NCBI GenBank assembly: GCA_965214415.1
Contig: CBDCBQ010000003.1
Coordinates: 1,860,001 to 1,924,000 of the forward strand
Reading direction: 5' to 3'
DNA: 64,000 nucleotides
From: RH-AL1 sp965214415
GTDB taxonomy: Bacteria; Pseudomonadota; Alphaproteobacteria; Rhizobiales; Beijerinckiaceae
Part shown: positions 17,364-25,960 of the stretch, one piece after another
How the letters are laid out: each line of letters begins with the position of its first letter
How positions within the stretch are numbered: position 1 is the first letter of the stretch
Made by a program: the position numbers and the translations under genes
Notes under the pieces: generated by a model
The model's input: the letters and a program-made list of their open reading frames with translations, nothing else
Databases searched by the model: none
What the model was told of the DNA's origin: nothing

Positions 17364-18065
17364 TCAGCTGATGACGGCGACGATATCGCGTGTGTAGGGA
17401 TCGAGGATCAGGATCTGATCGTCGACGATGATGTAGTCGTACCCCTCGTATTCCGGCGCGAAGCTCAGGATCTCGGGCGGCAACGGCTGGAACCGGTAGC
17501 GCGCCGGCACGGGCGTCCCGACCCGAATGGCGAAGTCGACGCCGCGGAGGTTCTCGACGTTGCGTCCCCGGAAGACTCCGCGGATGCGGGAGCGCTGCTC
17601 GCTCGTCACCTGGACCGGCCCCCGCCGCTCGCGCCCTCCGGCTCTCTCGCGGGGACCGCCGCGATCGTCCACGCGTCGCATGTCGCCGCGATCACGATCG
17701 CCGCCCCGGCCCGCATCGGCGCCACGCCGCATCCCGCCACGGTCACCGTCGTCACCCTGCCTCGCATCGGCGCCGCGCCGATCCATGCGATCGCCCCGGT
17801 CGGCACCCTGCCGGTCGCCTCCGCGCTGCATGTCCCCGCTTTGCATGTCGCCGCGTTGCCGCTCACCGCCGCCGCCGCGCCTCTCGCCGCCACCCTGGCC
17901 TGCGCCGCCGCGCGTGTCGCCGCCACGCGGGCCACCCTGACCCTCGCCGGGGCCGCCTCCAGGACCGCCTCCAGGACCACCTTGGGCAATGGCCGGCAGC
18001 GGTGCCAGGATCGGCATCGAAGCGACGGCGACAATCGCCACCGAGCCGAGAAGAAAACGTCGCAT
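17364..18065 (-). CDS. Exported DUF1236-domain protein with a long Gly/Arg/Asp-rich region
   Basis: 233 residues. Signal peptide (MRRFLLGSVAIVAVASMPIL...AIA), then about 110 residues of low-complexity Gly-Arg-Asp sequence with irregular RGD/RGG/GAD repeats, then a C-terminal DUF1236 domain (about 165-233; PVPARYRFQPLPPEI, YDYIIVDDQILILD). DUF1236 proteins are common, uncharacterised envelope proteins of Hyphomicrobiales. The inner ATG is chosen because GGGAGG lies six bases upstream and the signal peptide begins there. The charged region is probably disordered. Confidence 0.8.
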   Translation of the reverse strand: MRRFLLGSVAIVAVASMPILAPLPAIAQGGPGGGPGGGPGEGQGGPRGGDTRGGAGQGGGERRGGGGERQRGDMQSGDMQRGGDRQGADRGDRMDRRGADARQGDDGDRGGMRRGADAGRGGDRDRGDMRRVDDRGGPRERAGGRERRGPVQVTSEQRSRIRGVFRGRNVENLRGVDFAIRVGTPVPARYRFQPLPPEILSFAPEYEGYDYIIVDDQILILDPYTRDIVAVIS

Positions 18066-18373
18066 GATCAACCTCCCTACCAGTTTCGGGCTCAACGGAG
18101 GTTGCGATTTCCATGTTCCGGCACGCCGTAGTCGTACGACGACTTACGCCTGCTTATGTCCAGCTCGTCGACCGGTTGCTCGTGTTCCGGCGACCGCGAA
18201 CCGTTTCGCCACCGACGCGTTCTTCGCCTTGACCGCAATAAAAACGCGGCAAGGCTTGAGAAAATTTGGGATTGATCGCGTCCCGCAAGCACCCTAATTG
18301 CCTGTCAAGCTTCGATAATCGGGCGAACGCGCCCGTTCGAGCCAACAATCCTATCGGGAGGAAAGACCTTCAC
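18066..18373. other. Divergent intergenic region (308 bp) between the DUF1236 gene and sga
   Basis: No coding potential was seen. It holds a perfect 10-bp palindrome GTCGTACGAC at 18131-18140 and must carry the promoters of both divergent genes. The part next to sga (18230-18340) is AT-richer. No convincing -35/-10 pair could be assigned. Confidence 0.5.
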
Positions 18374-19585
18374 ATGAGCAGCACAACGCGCAAGCCCGGC
18401 CGCCACTTCCTGCAGATTCCGGGACCCGTGCCTGTCCCCGATCGCGTGCTGCGGGCGATGGACTATCAGGTGCTCGACCACCGCGGCCCGAAGTTTCAGG
18501 AGTTGGCGAAGCGGGTGCTCGAGAAGGTCAAGACGATCTTCAAGACGGAGAGCTACGTCTTCATCTTCCCGGCGTCCGGGTCCGGCGCTTGGGAATCGGC
18601 GATGTCGAACACGCTGAGCCCCGGCGACAAGGTGCTGATGTATGAGACCGGCCAGTTCGCCACGCTCTGGAACCAGATGGCGCAGCGCATCGGCTTGAAG
18701 ACCGATTTCATTCCGTCCGACTGGCGCACCGGCGTCGATCCCGCGAAGATCGAGGAGAAGCTGCGCGAGGACAAGGGCCACGAGATCAAGGCGGTCTGCG
18801 TGGTCCACCACGAGACGTCGGGCGGCCTGCTTTCCGACCTCGCGGCGATCCGCAAGGCGATCGATTCCTGCAACCACCCAGCCCTGTTCATGGTCGATAC
18901 CGTGTCGGGTCTCGGCTCGGCCGACTACCGCCATGACGAGTGGGGCGTCGATGTCGCGGTCGCCGGCTCGCAAAAGGGCCTGATGCTGCCGCCGGGCCTC
19001 GCCTTCAACGCGGTGAGCGCCAAGGCGATCGAGGCTTCCAAGACTGCCATGCTGCACAAGGCGTATTGGTCTTGGGACGACATGATCACCACCAACAAGA
19101 GCGGCTTCTTCCCCTACACGCCGGCGACGACGCTGCTCTACGGCCTCGATGTCACGATCGACCTCATGCACGAGGAAGGTCTCGACAACGTTTTCGCCCG
19201 TCACAAGCGCCACGGCGCGGCGACACGGGCGGCCGTCAAGACGTGGGGCTTCGAGCTGCTCTGCCGCGATGCCCGCTTCGAGTCGCCGGTGATGACCGCG
19301 GTCATGATGCCGAACGGCTCGGGCGGCGATGCCTATCGCAAGCTCGTGCTCGACACGTTCGACATGTCGCTCGGCGCCGGCCTCAACAAGATCGCCGACA
19401 AGATCTTCCGTATCGGCCACCTCGCCGACACCAACGATCTGACGATCATGGGCGCGCTCTCGGGCATCGAGATGGGCTTCGAGGTCGCCGGGCTGCCCTA
19501 CAAGAAGGGTGGCGTCCAGGCCGCGATGGACGTCATCGCCTCGCACTACACGAGCAAGCCGGCGGTTCAGCAGGCCGCCGAATAG
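18374..19585 (+). CDS. sga: Serine-glyoxylate aminotransferase
   Basis: PLP enzyme (class V fold) converting serine and glyoxylate to hydroxypyruvate and glycine, the key transamination of the serine cycle in methylotrophs and of photorespiration. 403 residues. Seen: FLQIPGPVPVPDRVL, FPASGSGAWESA, VDTVSGLGS and the PLP lysine in VAGSQKGLMLPPGL. The start MSSTTRKPG follows GGGAGGAAAG; upstream residues are unrelated. It is monocistronic, with a terminator 30 bases downstream. Other serine-cycle genes (hpr, mtdA, glyA, mtkAB) are not in the window, so methylotrophy cannot be concluded. Confidence 0.93.
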   Translation: MSSTTRKPGRHFLQIPGPVPVPDRVLRAMDYQVLDHRGPKFQELAKRVLEKVKTIFKTESYVFIFPASGSGAWESAMSNTLSPGDKVLMYETGQFATLWNQMAQRIGLKTDFIPSDWRTGVDPAKIEEKLREDKGHEIKAVCVVHHETSGGLLSDLAAIRKAIDSCNHPALFMVDTVSGLGSADYRHDEWGVDVAVAGSQKGLMLPPGLAFNAVSAKAIEASKTAMLHKAYWSWDDMITTNKSGFFPYTPATTLLYGLDVTIDLMHEEGLDNVFARHKRHGAATRAAVKTWGFELLCRDARFESPVMTAVMMPNGSGGDAYRKLVLDTFDMSLGAGLNKIADKIFRIGHLADTNDLTIMGALSGIEMGFEVAGLPYKKGGVQAAMDVIASHYTSKPAVQQAAE

Positions 19586-19614
19586 GCTCGGCTCAGCCGA
19601 ACTTTCGCGACGGG

Positions 19615-19639
19615 AAGGCCCGCCTCGGCGGGCCTTTTT
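19615..19639 (+). terminator. Rho-independent terminator of sga
   Basis: Perfect 10-bp GC-rich stem AAGGCCCGCC / GGCGGGCCTT with a 2-base loop and a run of Ts, 30 bases past the stop. Confidence 0.92.
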
Positions 19640-19705
19640 CGTTCGAGGCAAGACCCACCATGCACGGATCGCAGGCGCGACATGGCGCATTTCGCCTTCC
19701 CATGA

Positions 19706-19722
19706 ATAGGGTAACCCCCTAT
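19706..19722. promoter_or_regulatory. Putative DmeR/RcnR/FrmR-type operator upstream of dmeF
   Basis: Inverted repeat ATAGGG-TAACC-CCCTAT, 25 bases before the dmeF start. CsoR/RcnR-family metal or formaldehyde sensors (RcnR, FrmR, DmeR) bind A/T-flanked poly-G/C tracts of this kind (ATAGGGGGT/ACCCCCTAT). No regulator gene of that family is next to dmeF here. Confidence 0.55.
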
Positions 19723-19747
19723 CTTATTCGAGAAGGTGAGATCCACG

Positions 19748-20764
19748 ATGCACAGCCACACGATCGAGCGACAGCGACACGACCACACGTTTCTCGGCGC
19801 CGACCATGCGCAGAACGAGCGCCGGACGCTGCTCGTCGTCGGCCTGACCGCCGTGATGATGGCGGTCGAGATCGCCGGTGGCTCGATGTTCGGCTCGATG
19901 GCGCTCGTCGCGGATGGCTGGCACATGTCGACTCATGTCGCCGCGCTGGGGATTGCGGCGGCGGCCTACCGCTACGCGCGGCTGCATGCGCGGGATGCCC
20001 GGTTCTCGTTCGGCACCGGCAAGCTCGGCGAGCTGGCCGGCTTCGCCAGCGCGATCGTGCTGGTGATGATCGCGCTCTACATCGGCGTCGAGAGCGCGAT
20101 GCGGCTGTTCTCGCCGGTGTCGATCGCGTTCGGCCAGGCGATCCCGATCGCGGTGCTGGGCCTCGGCGTCAATGTGTTGAGCGCGTACCTGCTGCACGCC
20201 GGTCCTGGCGAGCGCAACGCGCGCGACCAGCTGTTTCACGATTTCGGCCAGAGCCACGCCCATCACACGCATGCCCATCACACAGATGTCCATCACGGCC
20301 ATTCGCGTGGGCATGTGCATGGTGGGGATACAAACTTTCGCGCGGCCTACGTGCACGTTCTGGCCGACGCGATGACGTCGCTGCTGGCGATCATCGCCCT
20401 GACCGCCGGGCGTTTCCTCGGCTGGACATGGCTCGATCCGATCATGGGCCTTGTCGGTACGATCGTGATCGCGCTTTGGGCGTTCAGCCTCGTCAAGAGC
20501 GCCGGCGCCATGCTGCTCGATATGGTCCCGAGCACGACCATCGCCGGAAAGGTCCGCGTGGCGATCGAGCGAGGCGACGACCAGGTGTCAGACCTGCATG
20601 TATGGCAGCTCGGGCCGGGCCATGCGGCGGTGATCGTGTCGATCGTCGCGGATGTCCCGCAAGAGCCCGACGTCTACAAGCGCCGGCTTGCCGGCATCGC
20701 CGGCCTCTCGCACGTGACCGTCGAGGTCACGCGCTGCCCACACGGTCACGCCAAGGCGGCGTGA
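19748..20764 (+). CDS. dmeF: Cation diffusion facilitator, DmeF-type Co/Ni efflux transporter
   Basis: Inner-membrane proton antiporter exporting Co2+ and Ni2+; 338 residues. The N-terminal MHSHTIERQRHDHTFLG and NERRTLLVVGLTAVMM are typical of DmeF. Six membrane helices carry the metal sites in VADGWHMSTH (helix 2) and VLADAMTSLLA (helix 5). A histidine-rich cytoplasmic loop (about residues 178-200, His-Ala-His and His-Thr-His repeats) lies between helices 4 and 5. The ATG is chosen over an upstream GTG because GGTGAG is placed seven bases before it. A CsoR-type operator lies upstream. It is convergent with rplS, 15 bases apart. Confidence 0.9.
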   Translation: MHSHTIERQRHDHTFLGADHAQNERRTLLVVGLTAVMMAVEIAGGSMFGSMALVADGWHMSTHVAALGIAAAAYRYARLHARDARFSFGTGKLGELAGFASAIVLVMIALYIGVESAMRLFSPVSIAFGQAIPIAVLGLGVNVLSAYLLHAGPGERNARDQLFHDFGQSHAHHTHAHHTDVHHGHSRGHVHGGDTNFRAAYVHVLADAMTSLLAIIALTAGRFLGWTWLDPIMGLVGTIVIALWAFSLVKSAGAMLLDMVPSTTIAGKVRVAIERGDDQVSDLHVWQLGPGHAAVIVSIVADVPQEPDVYKRRLAGIAGLSHVTVEVTRCPHGHAKAA

Positions 20765-20779
20765 CCGCGCCGGCCAAGC

Positions 20780-21241
20780 TCACTCGGCGGCGGACTTCGC
20801 CGCCTTCTTGTCCTTCTTCGCCGCCTTCATCGTGGCCTTCGACTCCTTCTTGGCGGCCTCGCGCGCGGCCTTCGCGGCCGGCGACTCGGCACGCTCGGCG
20901 ATACGCGCCGACTTGCCGCGACGATCGCGCAAGTAATACAGCTTGGCGCGGCGCACCGCCCCGCGGCGCGTCACCCTGATCGAATCGATGTTGGGCGAAA
21001 AGACCGGGAAGACGCGCTCGACGCCCTCGCCATACGAGATCTTGCGGACGGTGAAGCTCTCGTTGATGCCGCCGCCGGTGCGGGCGATGCAAACGCCCTC
21101 GTAGGCCTGAACGCGGGTGCGCTCGCCTTCCTTCACCTTGACGTTGACGATGAGCGTGTCGCCCGGCTGAAAGTCCGGGGTGGGCCGCACGGCGGCGAGC
21201 TTCGCAGCCTGCTCGGCTTCGAGCGTCTGGATAATGTTCAT
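20780..21241 (-). CDS. rplS: 50S ribosomal protein L19
   Basis: 153 residues; a component of the 30S-50S interface. Seen: MNIIQTLEAEQAAKL, FQPGDTLIVNVKVKEG, RTRVQAYEGVCIA, INESFTVRKISYGEGVERVF and RRGAVRRAKLYYLRDRRGKS. The C-terminal 40 residues are an Ala/Lys-rich tail (AAKKESKATMKAAKKDKKAA), a common alphaproteobacterial extension. The start is fixed by homology and an AGGA site. trmD and rimM, often neighbours, are not adjacent. Confidence 0.97.
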   Translation of the reverse strand: MNIIQTLEAEQAAKLAAVRPTPDFQPGDTLIVNVKVKEGERTRVQAYEGVCIARTGGGINESFTVRKISYGEGVERVFPVFSPNIDSIRVTRRGAVRRAKLYYLRDRRGKSARIAERAESPAAKAAREAAKKESKATMKAAKKDKKAAKSAAE

Positions 21242-21386
21242 ATCGGGTCCTGGCCGGTTCCGCCTCGATCGGAGGCGAGCGTTTCGGTACGCTGTTTTGA
21301 GTTGAGCGGCGCCTATACAAGAGGGGCGCGGCCCTGTCGAGCCCGCGCCCCTTCCAATCACACCGCCATCGCGGAAGCGCGCCGCC

Positions 21387-22193
21387 CTAGTGTGTCGCGG
21401 GCGCCGGGGCGTCTTTCGCGCCGGTCTTGGTCGGCATGCCCGACATGTCGAGCATGTCGTAATGGGTGCTGTCCTGGACCTGCCGCAGCGTCTGCGACGC
21501 TTCGTAGTACTTGCCGCCGTCGATGAGCTGGGCCGCCTGATGAACGTCGGCCAGCGTCTGGTCGAGCGGCACCACGGCCATCACGTAGACGATGTTGACG
21601 TCGGCGAGCTTCAGCTTCTCCATCGCGCCCTGCTTGTCGCCCTTGGCGAGGCGCTTGTTGGCGTCAGCCACGGCCGCGGCCTTCGTCGGGTTGGCGGTAT
21701 AGTCCTCATCGACGCTCATCTCCGCATCGACAGGCAGCCACTGCTTCGGTGTCGTCGACGCGTAGACCTTCGCGGACTTTTCCTGCTTCGCGGCATTGGC
21801 GTTCGGCGCGGGCGAGTCCGCGGTGGCACTCTTATCGGCAGGCGCGCTCTTGTCGGCGGTCGCGCCGGGGGCGCCGTCCGGCGTCTTCATGTCGGACTCG
21901 GCCTTCATGAAGACGCTGTCGTCGGTCTTCGCTTTCTGGAACGTCGCGTCGGCCTCGTCGGCGAACGTCTTGGCCTCCTTCACGCGGCCATCGAAGATGG
22001 CGAGGCGCGCGAGAGCGAGATCGTTGTAGGCGCGGGCACCATCCTTGGACAGCTTGCCGGCGTCCTTGGCGAGCGCCGTCTGCGCCTGCGTGGCCTGCCC
22101 GGTCTGCATCGCCTGGTCGGCGGCGAGCGCGATGCCCGCTGTCAGGAACGTCGTGGCCGCGAGCGCGGCCAACAGGGTCTTGGTGTTCGACAT
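21387..22193 (-). CDS. Exported YfdX-family protein
   Basis: 268 residues: signal peptide (MSNTKTLLAALAATTFLTAG...ALA), then two YfdX-like helical segments (about 45-115 and 170-250; ARAYNDLALARLAIFDGR, ANKRLAKGDKQGAMEKLK, DVHQAAQLIDGGKYYEAS), separated by an Ala/Pro/Ser/Asp-rich spacer (GATADKSAPADKSATADSP). AAGGAG lies eight bases before the ATG. YfdX proteins are periplasmic and linked to stress resistance in other bacteria; the precise role is not known. It lies downstream of cbbR on the same strand, 150 bases away. Confidence 0.82.
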   Translation of the reverse strand: MSNTKTLLAALAATTFLTAGIALAADQAMQTGQATQAQTALAKDAGKLSKDGARAYNDLALARLAIFDGRVKEAKTFADEADATFQKAKTDDSVFMKAESDMKTPDGAPGATADKSAPADKSATADSPAPNANAAKQEKSAKVYASTTPKQWLPVDAEMSVDEDYTANPTKAAAVADANKRLAKGDKQGAMEKLKLADVNIVYVMAVVPLDQTLADVHQAAQLIDGGKYYEASQTLRQVQDSTHYDMLDMSGMPTKTGAKDAPAPATH

Positions 22194-22345
22194 CACGAAT
22201 TCTCCTTGAAGACCGCGCCGCTGGCCGTTGCGATGACCGTCATCGCCGCGGCGTCGATCTGCCAGCGCAATGGCTCCGCCGCGCGACGCGTTGCATGAAT
22301 TCGCGTCCACCTCGGTTGACGCCGGCGCGAAACGAAGCGCCCGCG

Positions 22346-23275
22346 TCAGGCCGGCTCCAGCTCGCTGGCGATCAGCGTCGGCATGAACTCCGAGGCGTGC
22401 GCGGACGCGAAATCCCAGATCGCCTCGCCGACCGGCGTCGGCGTCCAGTTGGCGCGCCGCACCAGGAACCATTGCCGGACGATCGGCAGACCCCTGATGT
22501 CGAGCACCGCGAGCCGGCCGCTGGCCAGCTCGGCCTCGATCGTGTGCGCGGAGATCAGGCTCAGGCCGAGCCCGGCCATCACCGCCTGCTTGATGGTCTC
22601 GTTCGACCCGATCTCGAACTTGATGTGCGGGCGGTGCAGGCCGTCGAAGAAATAGTCGAACACGGTCCGCGTGCCCGAGCCGTCCTCGCGGACGATGAAG
22701 CTCTCGCTGGCGAGATCGACCTTGTCGATGCCGCGGCGCCCGACGAGCGGATGGTCGAGCGGGGCGATGATCACCTGCGGATGCTCGCCGACGGGCTGGC
22801 TGACGACCGCGAAATCGGTCGGCGGCTGCCCCATCAGCGCGATGTCGCTCGCATAGTCGCGAAGCTGCTTGATGGTCTCCTGCCGGTTGCCGATCGTCAG
22901 CGACAGTTCGATGCGCGGGTTCAGCTTCGAAAAGGCCGCGACGAGGCGCGGCGCGAAATATTTCGCGGTCGAGACGATGCCGAACGAGATGCGGCCGGCG
23001 TGCTTGCCCTTGATCGCGGCCAGCGTGTTGCCGAGCTCGACCAGCAGCATCTCCATGCGCACGGTCGTGTTGACGACCTCCTGGCCAGCGTCGGTCAGTC
23101 GCAGCCGCCCGCCGGCGCGATCGAAGAAGGAGAGGCCGACATCACCCTCGAGCAGCTTGATGCGCGCGGTGAGGGCGGCCGGCGTCACCCGGAGAATGTC
23201 CGCCGCGGTGGCGATCGTCCCGTTTTCCGCGACGGCGCGAACGGTCTGCAATTGCTTCAGGGTCAGGCGACGCAT
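22346..23275 (-). CDS. cbbR: LysR-family transcriptional regulator CbbR
   Basis: 309 residues: N-terminal winged helix (LTLKQLQTVRAVAENGTIAT, AALTARIKLLEGDVG) and a periplasmic-binding-like effector domain (GRISFGIVSTAKYFAP, FIVREDGSGTRTVFD). The STAKYF and REDGSGTR segments are characteristic of CbbR, activator of Calvin-cycle operons that senses metabolites such as RuBP or NADPH. It is divergent from fbp with a 126-bp gap, the classical cbbR arrangement, which supports the assignment. Confidence 0.92.
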   Translation of the reverse strand: MRRLTLKQLQTVRAVAENGTIATAADILRVTPAALTARIKLLEGDVGLSFFDRAGGRLRLTDAGQEVVNTTVRMEMLLVELGNTLAAIKGKHAGRISFGIVSTAKYFAPRLVAAFSKLNPRIELSLTIGNRQETIKQLRDYASDIALMGQPPTDFAVVSQPVGEHPQVIIAPLDHPLVGRRGIDKVDLASESFIVREDGSGTRTVFDYFFDGLHRPHIKFEIGSNETIKQAVMAGLGLSLISAHTIEAELASGRLAVLDIRGLPIVRQWFLVRRANWTPTPVGEAIWDFASAHASEFMPTLIASELEPA

Positions 23276-23401
23276 AAGACATTCCTTAGAGCGAGGTCTG
23301 TCTTAAAATTTTTTGACCAATCTCTCAACTCGCTTCATTTTCACTGCGTTCTGGGCCAGAAGCGCCGGGCTCGAGTCGAGCCTCGATCGTTGGAGTTGCG
23401 C
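23276..23401. promoter_or_regulatory. cbbR-fbp divergent control region
   Basis: The 126-bp gap between the two start codons is markedly AT-rich at 23300-23345 (TTAAAATTTTTTGACC). It contains a loose TTAGA-N10-TCTTAA dyad at about 23286-23306, a possible CbbR site (CbbR sites follow TNA-N7-TNA). The assignment is by context; no site was proven. Confidence 0.45.
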
Positions 23402-24433
23402 ATGCTGGACGTGAAGGAGACCGTCGCGAAGGGTCTCGACGCTTACCTCGCCGCCGCGGTCGCCGCGGATGCGAGCTTGGCGCCCGTGTCCGAGACGCTG
23501 CGCGCCATCGCAGGCGCGGCCGCCATGGTCGCCGAGCAGATCCGGCTCGGGCCATTGTCGCCGGAGGCGATGCCGCCGGGCGGCTCGAAGAATTCCGACG
23601 GCGACGTGCAGAAGGCGCTCGATCTCCTCACCGACAAGCTGTTCATGGAGGCGCTCGCCACCGCGCCTGTCGCCGTGCTCGTCTCCGAGGAGCTGGCCGA
23701 GCCACTCGCGCTCACCGCCGGCGCGCCGCTCGTGGTCGCGATCGACCCGCTCGACGGCTCGTCGAACATCGACGCCAACGTTTCGATCGGCACGATCTTC
23801 TCGATCCTGCCAGCGCTGCCCGGCGCGGCCAGCGACGCCGCGCATTTCATGCAGCCGGGCAGCAACCAGCGCGCCGCCGGGTTTGTGGTCTACGGACCGC
23901 AGACGATCTTCGTCCTGTCGATCGGCGCGCCGACCGAAGCATTCATCCTCGACCCGCGCATCAATCAGTTTGTCGAGCTGGGTCGGCCGCTCGCGATCGC
24001 CGAGGATTCGCACGAGTTCGCGATCAACGCCTCGAACTATCGGCATTGGGACCCGGCGGTGCGCGCCTATATCGACGATTGCTTCCAGGGCGAAACGGGC
24101 AAGCTCGCGCGCAACCACAACATGCGCTGGATCGCCTCGATGGTGGCGGATGCCTTCCGCATCTTCATGCGCGGCGGCGTGTTTCTATACCCGAGCGATC
24201 AGCGCAAGGGCTATGGCGCGGGCCGCCTGCGCCTGCTCTACGAGGTGAGCCCCGTCGCGTTCCTCGTCGAGCATGCCGGCGGCAAGGCCACGGATGGACG
24301 CCGCCGCATCCTCGATATCGTCGCCAAGGACGTGCACGAGCGCTCGCCGCTGGTGTTCGGCTCGGCCAAGGTCGTCGAGACGATCGTGGCATACCACACC
24401 AATCCCGGCGGGACACCGCACACGGCGGTTTGA
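23402..24433 (+). CDS. fbp: Fructose-1,6-bisphosphatase class I
   Basis: Hydrolyses fructose-1,6-bisphosphate in the Calvin cycle and gluconeogenesis. 343 residues. Seen: VAIDPLDGSSNIDANVSIGT (metal-binding Asp/Glu block), VVYGPQTIFVLS, the RYIGSMVADVHR-like WIASMVADAFR, and FLYPSDQRKGYGAGRLRLLYE. GGAG lies six bases upstream of the ATG. It overlaps cbbY (TGATG) and is divergent from cbbR, so it is very probably the CbbF of a CBB operon. Confidence 0.95.
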   Translation: MLDVKETVAKGLDAYLAAAVAADASLAPVSETLRAIAGAAAMVAEQIRLGPLSPEAMPPGGSKNSDGDVQKALDLLTDKLFMEALATAPVAVLVSEELAEPLALTAGAPLVVAIDPLDGSSNIDANVSIGTIFSILPALPGAASDAAHFMQPGSNQRAAGFVVYGPQTIFVLSIGAPTEAFILDPRINQFVELGRPLAIAEDSHEFAINASNYRHWDPAVRAYIDDCFQGETGKLARNHNMRWIASMVADAFRIFMRGGVFLYPSDQRKGYGAGRLRLLYEVSPVAFLVEHAGGKATDGRRRILDIVAKDVHERSPLVFGSAKVVETIVAYHTNPGGTPHTAV

Positions 24434-25182
24434 TGACCCTCGAAGCCCTCATCTTCGACGTCGACGGCACGCTTGCCGAAACCGAGGAGCTGCACCGGCA
24501 GTCCTTCAACCGCACGTTCGAGCAGTTCGGACTCGATTGGCGTTGGGAGCGCGAAGACTACCCCGAGCTGCTGCAGACGACCGGCGGCAAGGAGCGGCTG
24601 GTTCGCTTCATCGAGGATCGCCACCCAGAGCGGCGCGACCTCCTCGCGCGGATCGGCGAGCTGCACGCGGCCAAGAGCGCCGCCTATCTCGAGCTGCTCG
24701 CCGAGGGCGCGCTCGGGTTGAAGCCCGGCGTGACTCGGCTGATCGATGCCGCGCGCGCGGCTGGCGTGAAGCTCGCGATCGCGACGACCACGACGCCAGG
24801 CAACGTCGAGGCGCTGCTTCGCGCGACCCTGGGCGAGGCGAGCCCCGGCTGGTTCGCGATCGCCGCCGGCGACATGGTCGCCCGCAAGAAGCCCGACCCC
24901 GCCGTCTATCTGGAAGCCCTGCGCCTCCTCCAGGTCGACGCGGGTCGCGCCGTGGCCTTCGAGGATTCCGTGCACGGGATCAGCGCGGCGCGGGCCGCCA
25001 AGCTCGCCGTCGTCGCGACGCCGAGCTTCTATCTCGCGCACGACGATCTGTCGGCGGCGACCTCCGTCGTCAGCGATCTCGGCGAGCCGGATGCGCCGCT
25101 GCGGCAGATATCAGGTACGAGGTTCGAGGCCGGCATGGTCGACCTCGACGGGTTGCGGGCGATGTTGACGCAAACCGTTTGA
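24433..25182 (+). CDS. cbbY: HAD-superfamily sugar-bisphosphatase CbbY
   Basis: 249 residues. HAD motif I DVDGTLAETEELHR, motif II IATTTTPGN, motif III lysine in ARKKPDPAVYLEAL, motif IV AFEDSVHGISAA. CbbY of Rhodobacter dephosphorylates xylulose-1,5-bisphosphate, an inhibitor made by Rubisco, and cbbY usually sits in Calvin-cycle operons. The ATG overlaps the fbp stop, so the two are co-translated. No Rubisco, cbbP or cbbT gene follows; a GST gene on the other strand ends the operon. Confidence 0.9.
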   Translation: MTLEALIFDVDGTLAETEELHRQSFNRTFEQFGLDWRWEREDYPELLQTTGGKERLVRFIEDRHPERRDLLARIGELHAAKSAAYLELLAEGALGLKPGVTRLIDAARAAGVKLAIATTTTPGNVEALLRATLGEASPGWFAIAAGDMVARKKPDPAVYLEALRLLQVDAGRAVAFEDSVHGISAARAAKLAVVATPSFYLAHDDLSAATSVVSDLGEPDAPLRQISGTRFEAGMVDLDGLRAMLTQTV

Positions 25183-25214
25183 CATCGACCCGTCGATCAG
25201 GCCCGCCGCCGGTG

Positions 25215-25898
25215 CTATGCCGGCACGTTCTGCGGGAACATGAAGCGGCGCGCTTCGTCGTCGACCTCGCTCTTCCATTTGACGCTCGCGCGTAGCTTTT
25301 CGGCCTTTTGCGCCGCGGGTCGCGCGCCGATCTCGTCGAGATGACGCTTGACGTTGGGAATCGACGTGAAGGCGTCGTCGCCGCCGACGGCGCGTGGCAG
25401 CATGCGGCCCCAACCCCACAGCGCCATGTCGACGATCGTGTACGTCTCGCCGAGCAGATAGCGCCGATGAGCGAGCCGCTCGTCCAGCAGCTTGTAGTGC
25501 CGCTCGACCTCCCGTTTGTAGCGGTTGATCGCGTAGGGCAGCTTCTCCGGTGCCATCAGGCCGAAATGCACCGCCTGGCCCGAATAGGGCCCGACGCCGG
25601 TCGCGACGAACATCAACCACGAGAGCAGCCCGCCACGCGCCGCCGGCGTCTCCGAGGACAGGAACTTGCCGGTCTTCTCCGCGAGATACAGAAGGATCGC
25701 GTTCGAATCGAACACCGTGACCCCATCGTCGACGATCGCCGGGACCTTGCCGTTGGGGTTGATGGCAAGGTAGGCCTCGTCGAACTGCTGGCCCTTCAAC
25801 ATGTCGACGGGAATCGGCCGATACGGCAGCTCGAGTTCCTCGAGCAGCAATGCGACCTTCATCGGGTTGGGACCGCCGTTGAAGTAGAAGTCGATCAT
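25215..25898 (-). CDS. Glutathione S-transferase family protein
   Basis: 227 residues with an N-terminal thioredoxin-like domain (MIDFYFNGGPNPMKVALLLE; NPNGKVPAIVDDG; DSNAILLYLAEKTGKFL) and a helical C-terminal domain. NPxGKVPAI and ESxAILxYL-type motifs bind glutathione. It resembles the YghU/YfcG-like (Nu class) enzymes with disulfide-bond reductase activity, but subclass assignment is tentative. The ATG follows GGAG. Confidence 0.85.
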   Translation of the reverse strand: MIDFYFNGGPNPMKVALLLEELELPYRPIPVDMLKGQQFDEAYLAINPNGKVPAIVDDGVTVFDSNAILLYLAEKTGKFLSSETPAARGGLLSWLMFVATGVGPYSGQAVHFGLMAPEKLPYAINRYKREVERHYKLLDERLAHRRYLLGETYTIVDMALWGWGRMLPRAVGGDDAFTSIPNVKRHLDEIGARPAAQKAEKLRASVKWKSEVDDEARRFMFPQNVPA

Positions 25899-25960
25899 CG
25901 AGTGAAGCTCCAGAGAGTGTCGGCGCCGGGGCGCCGGCCGAGGGAAGGCACAACGCGCCG

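Noticed and set aside
20250..20320. A His-codon tandem repeat (CATCAC-like units)
   Set aside because: It is the histidine-rich cytoplasmic loop typical of DmeF, not a separate repeat element.
22295..23401. An N-terminal extension of fbp reading through the cbbR region
   Set aside because: The residues before MLDVKETVAKG are antisense of cbbR and not family-like; a good ribosome site precedes the ATG at 23402.
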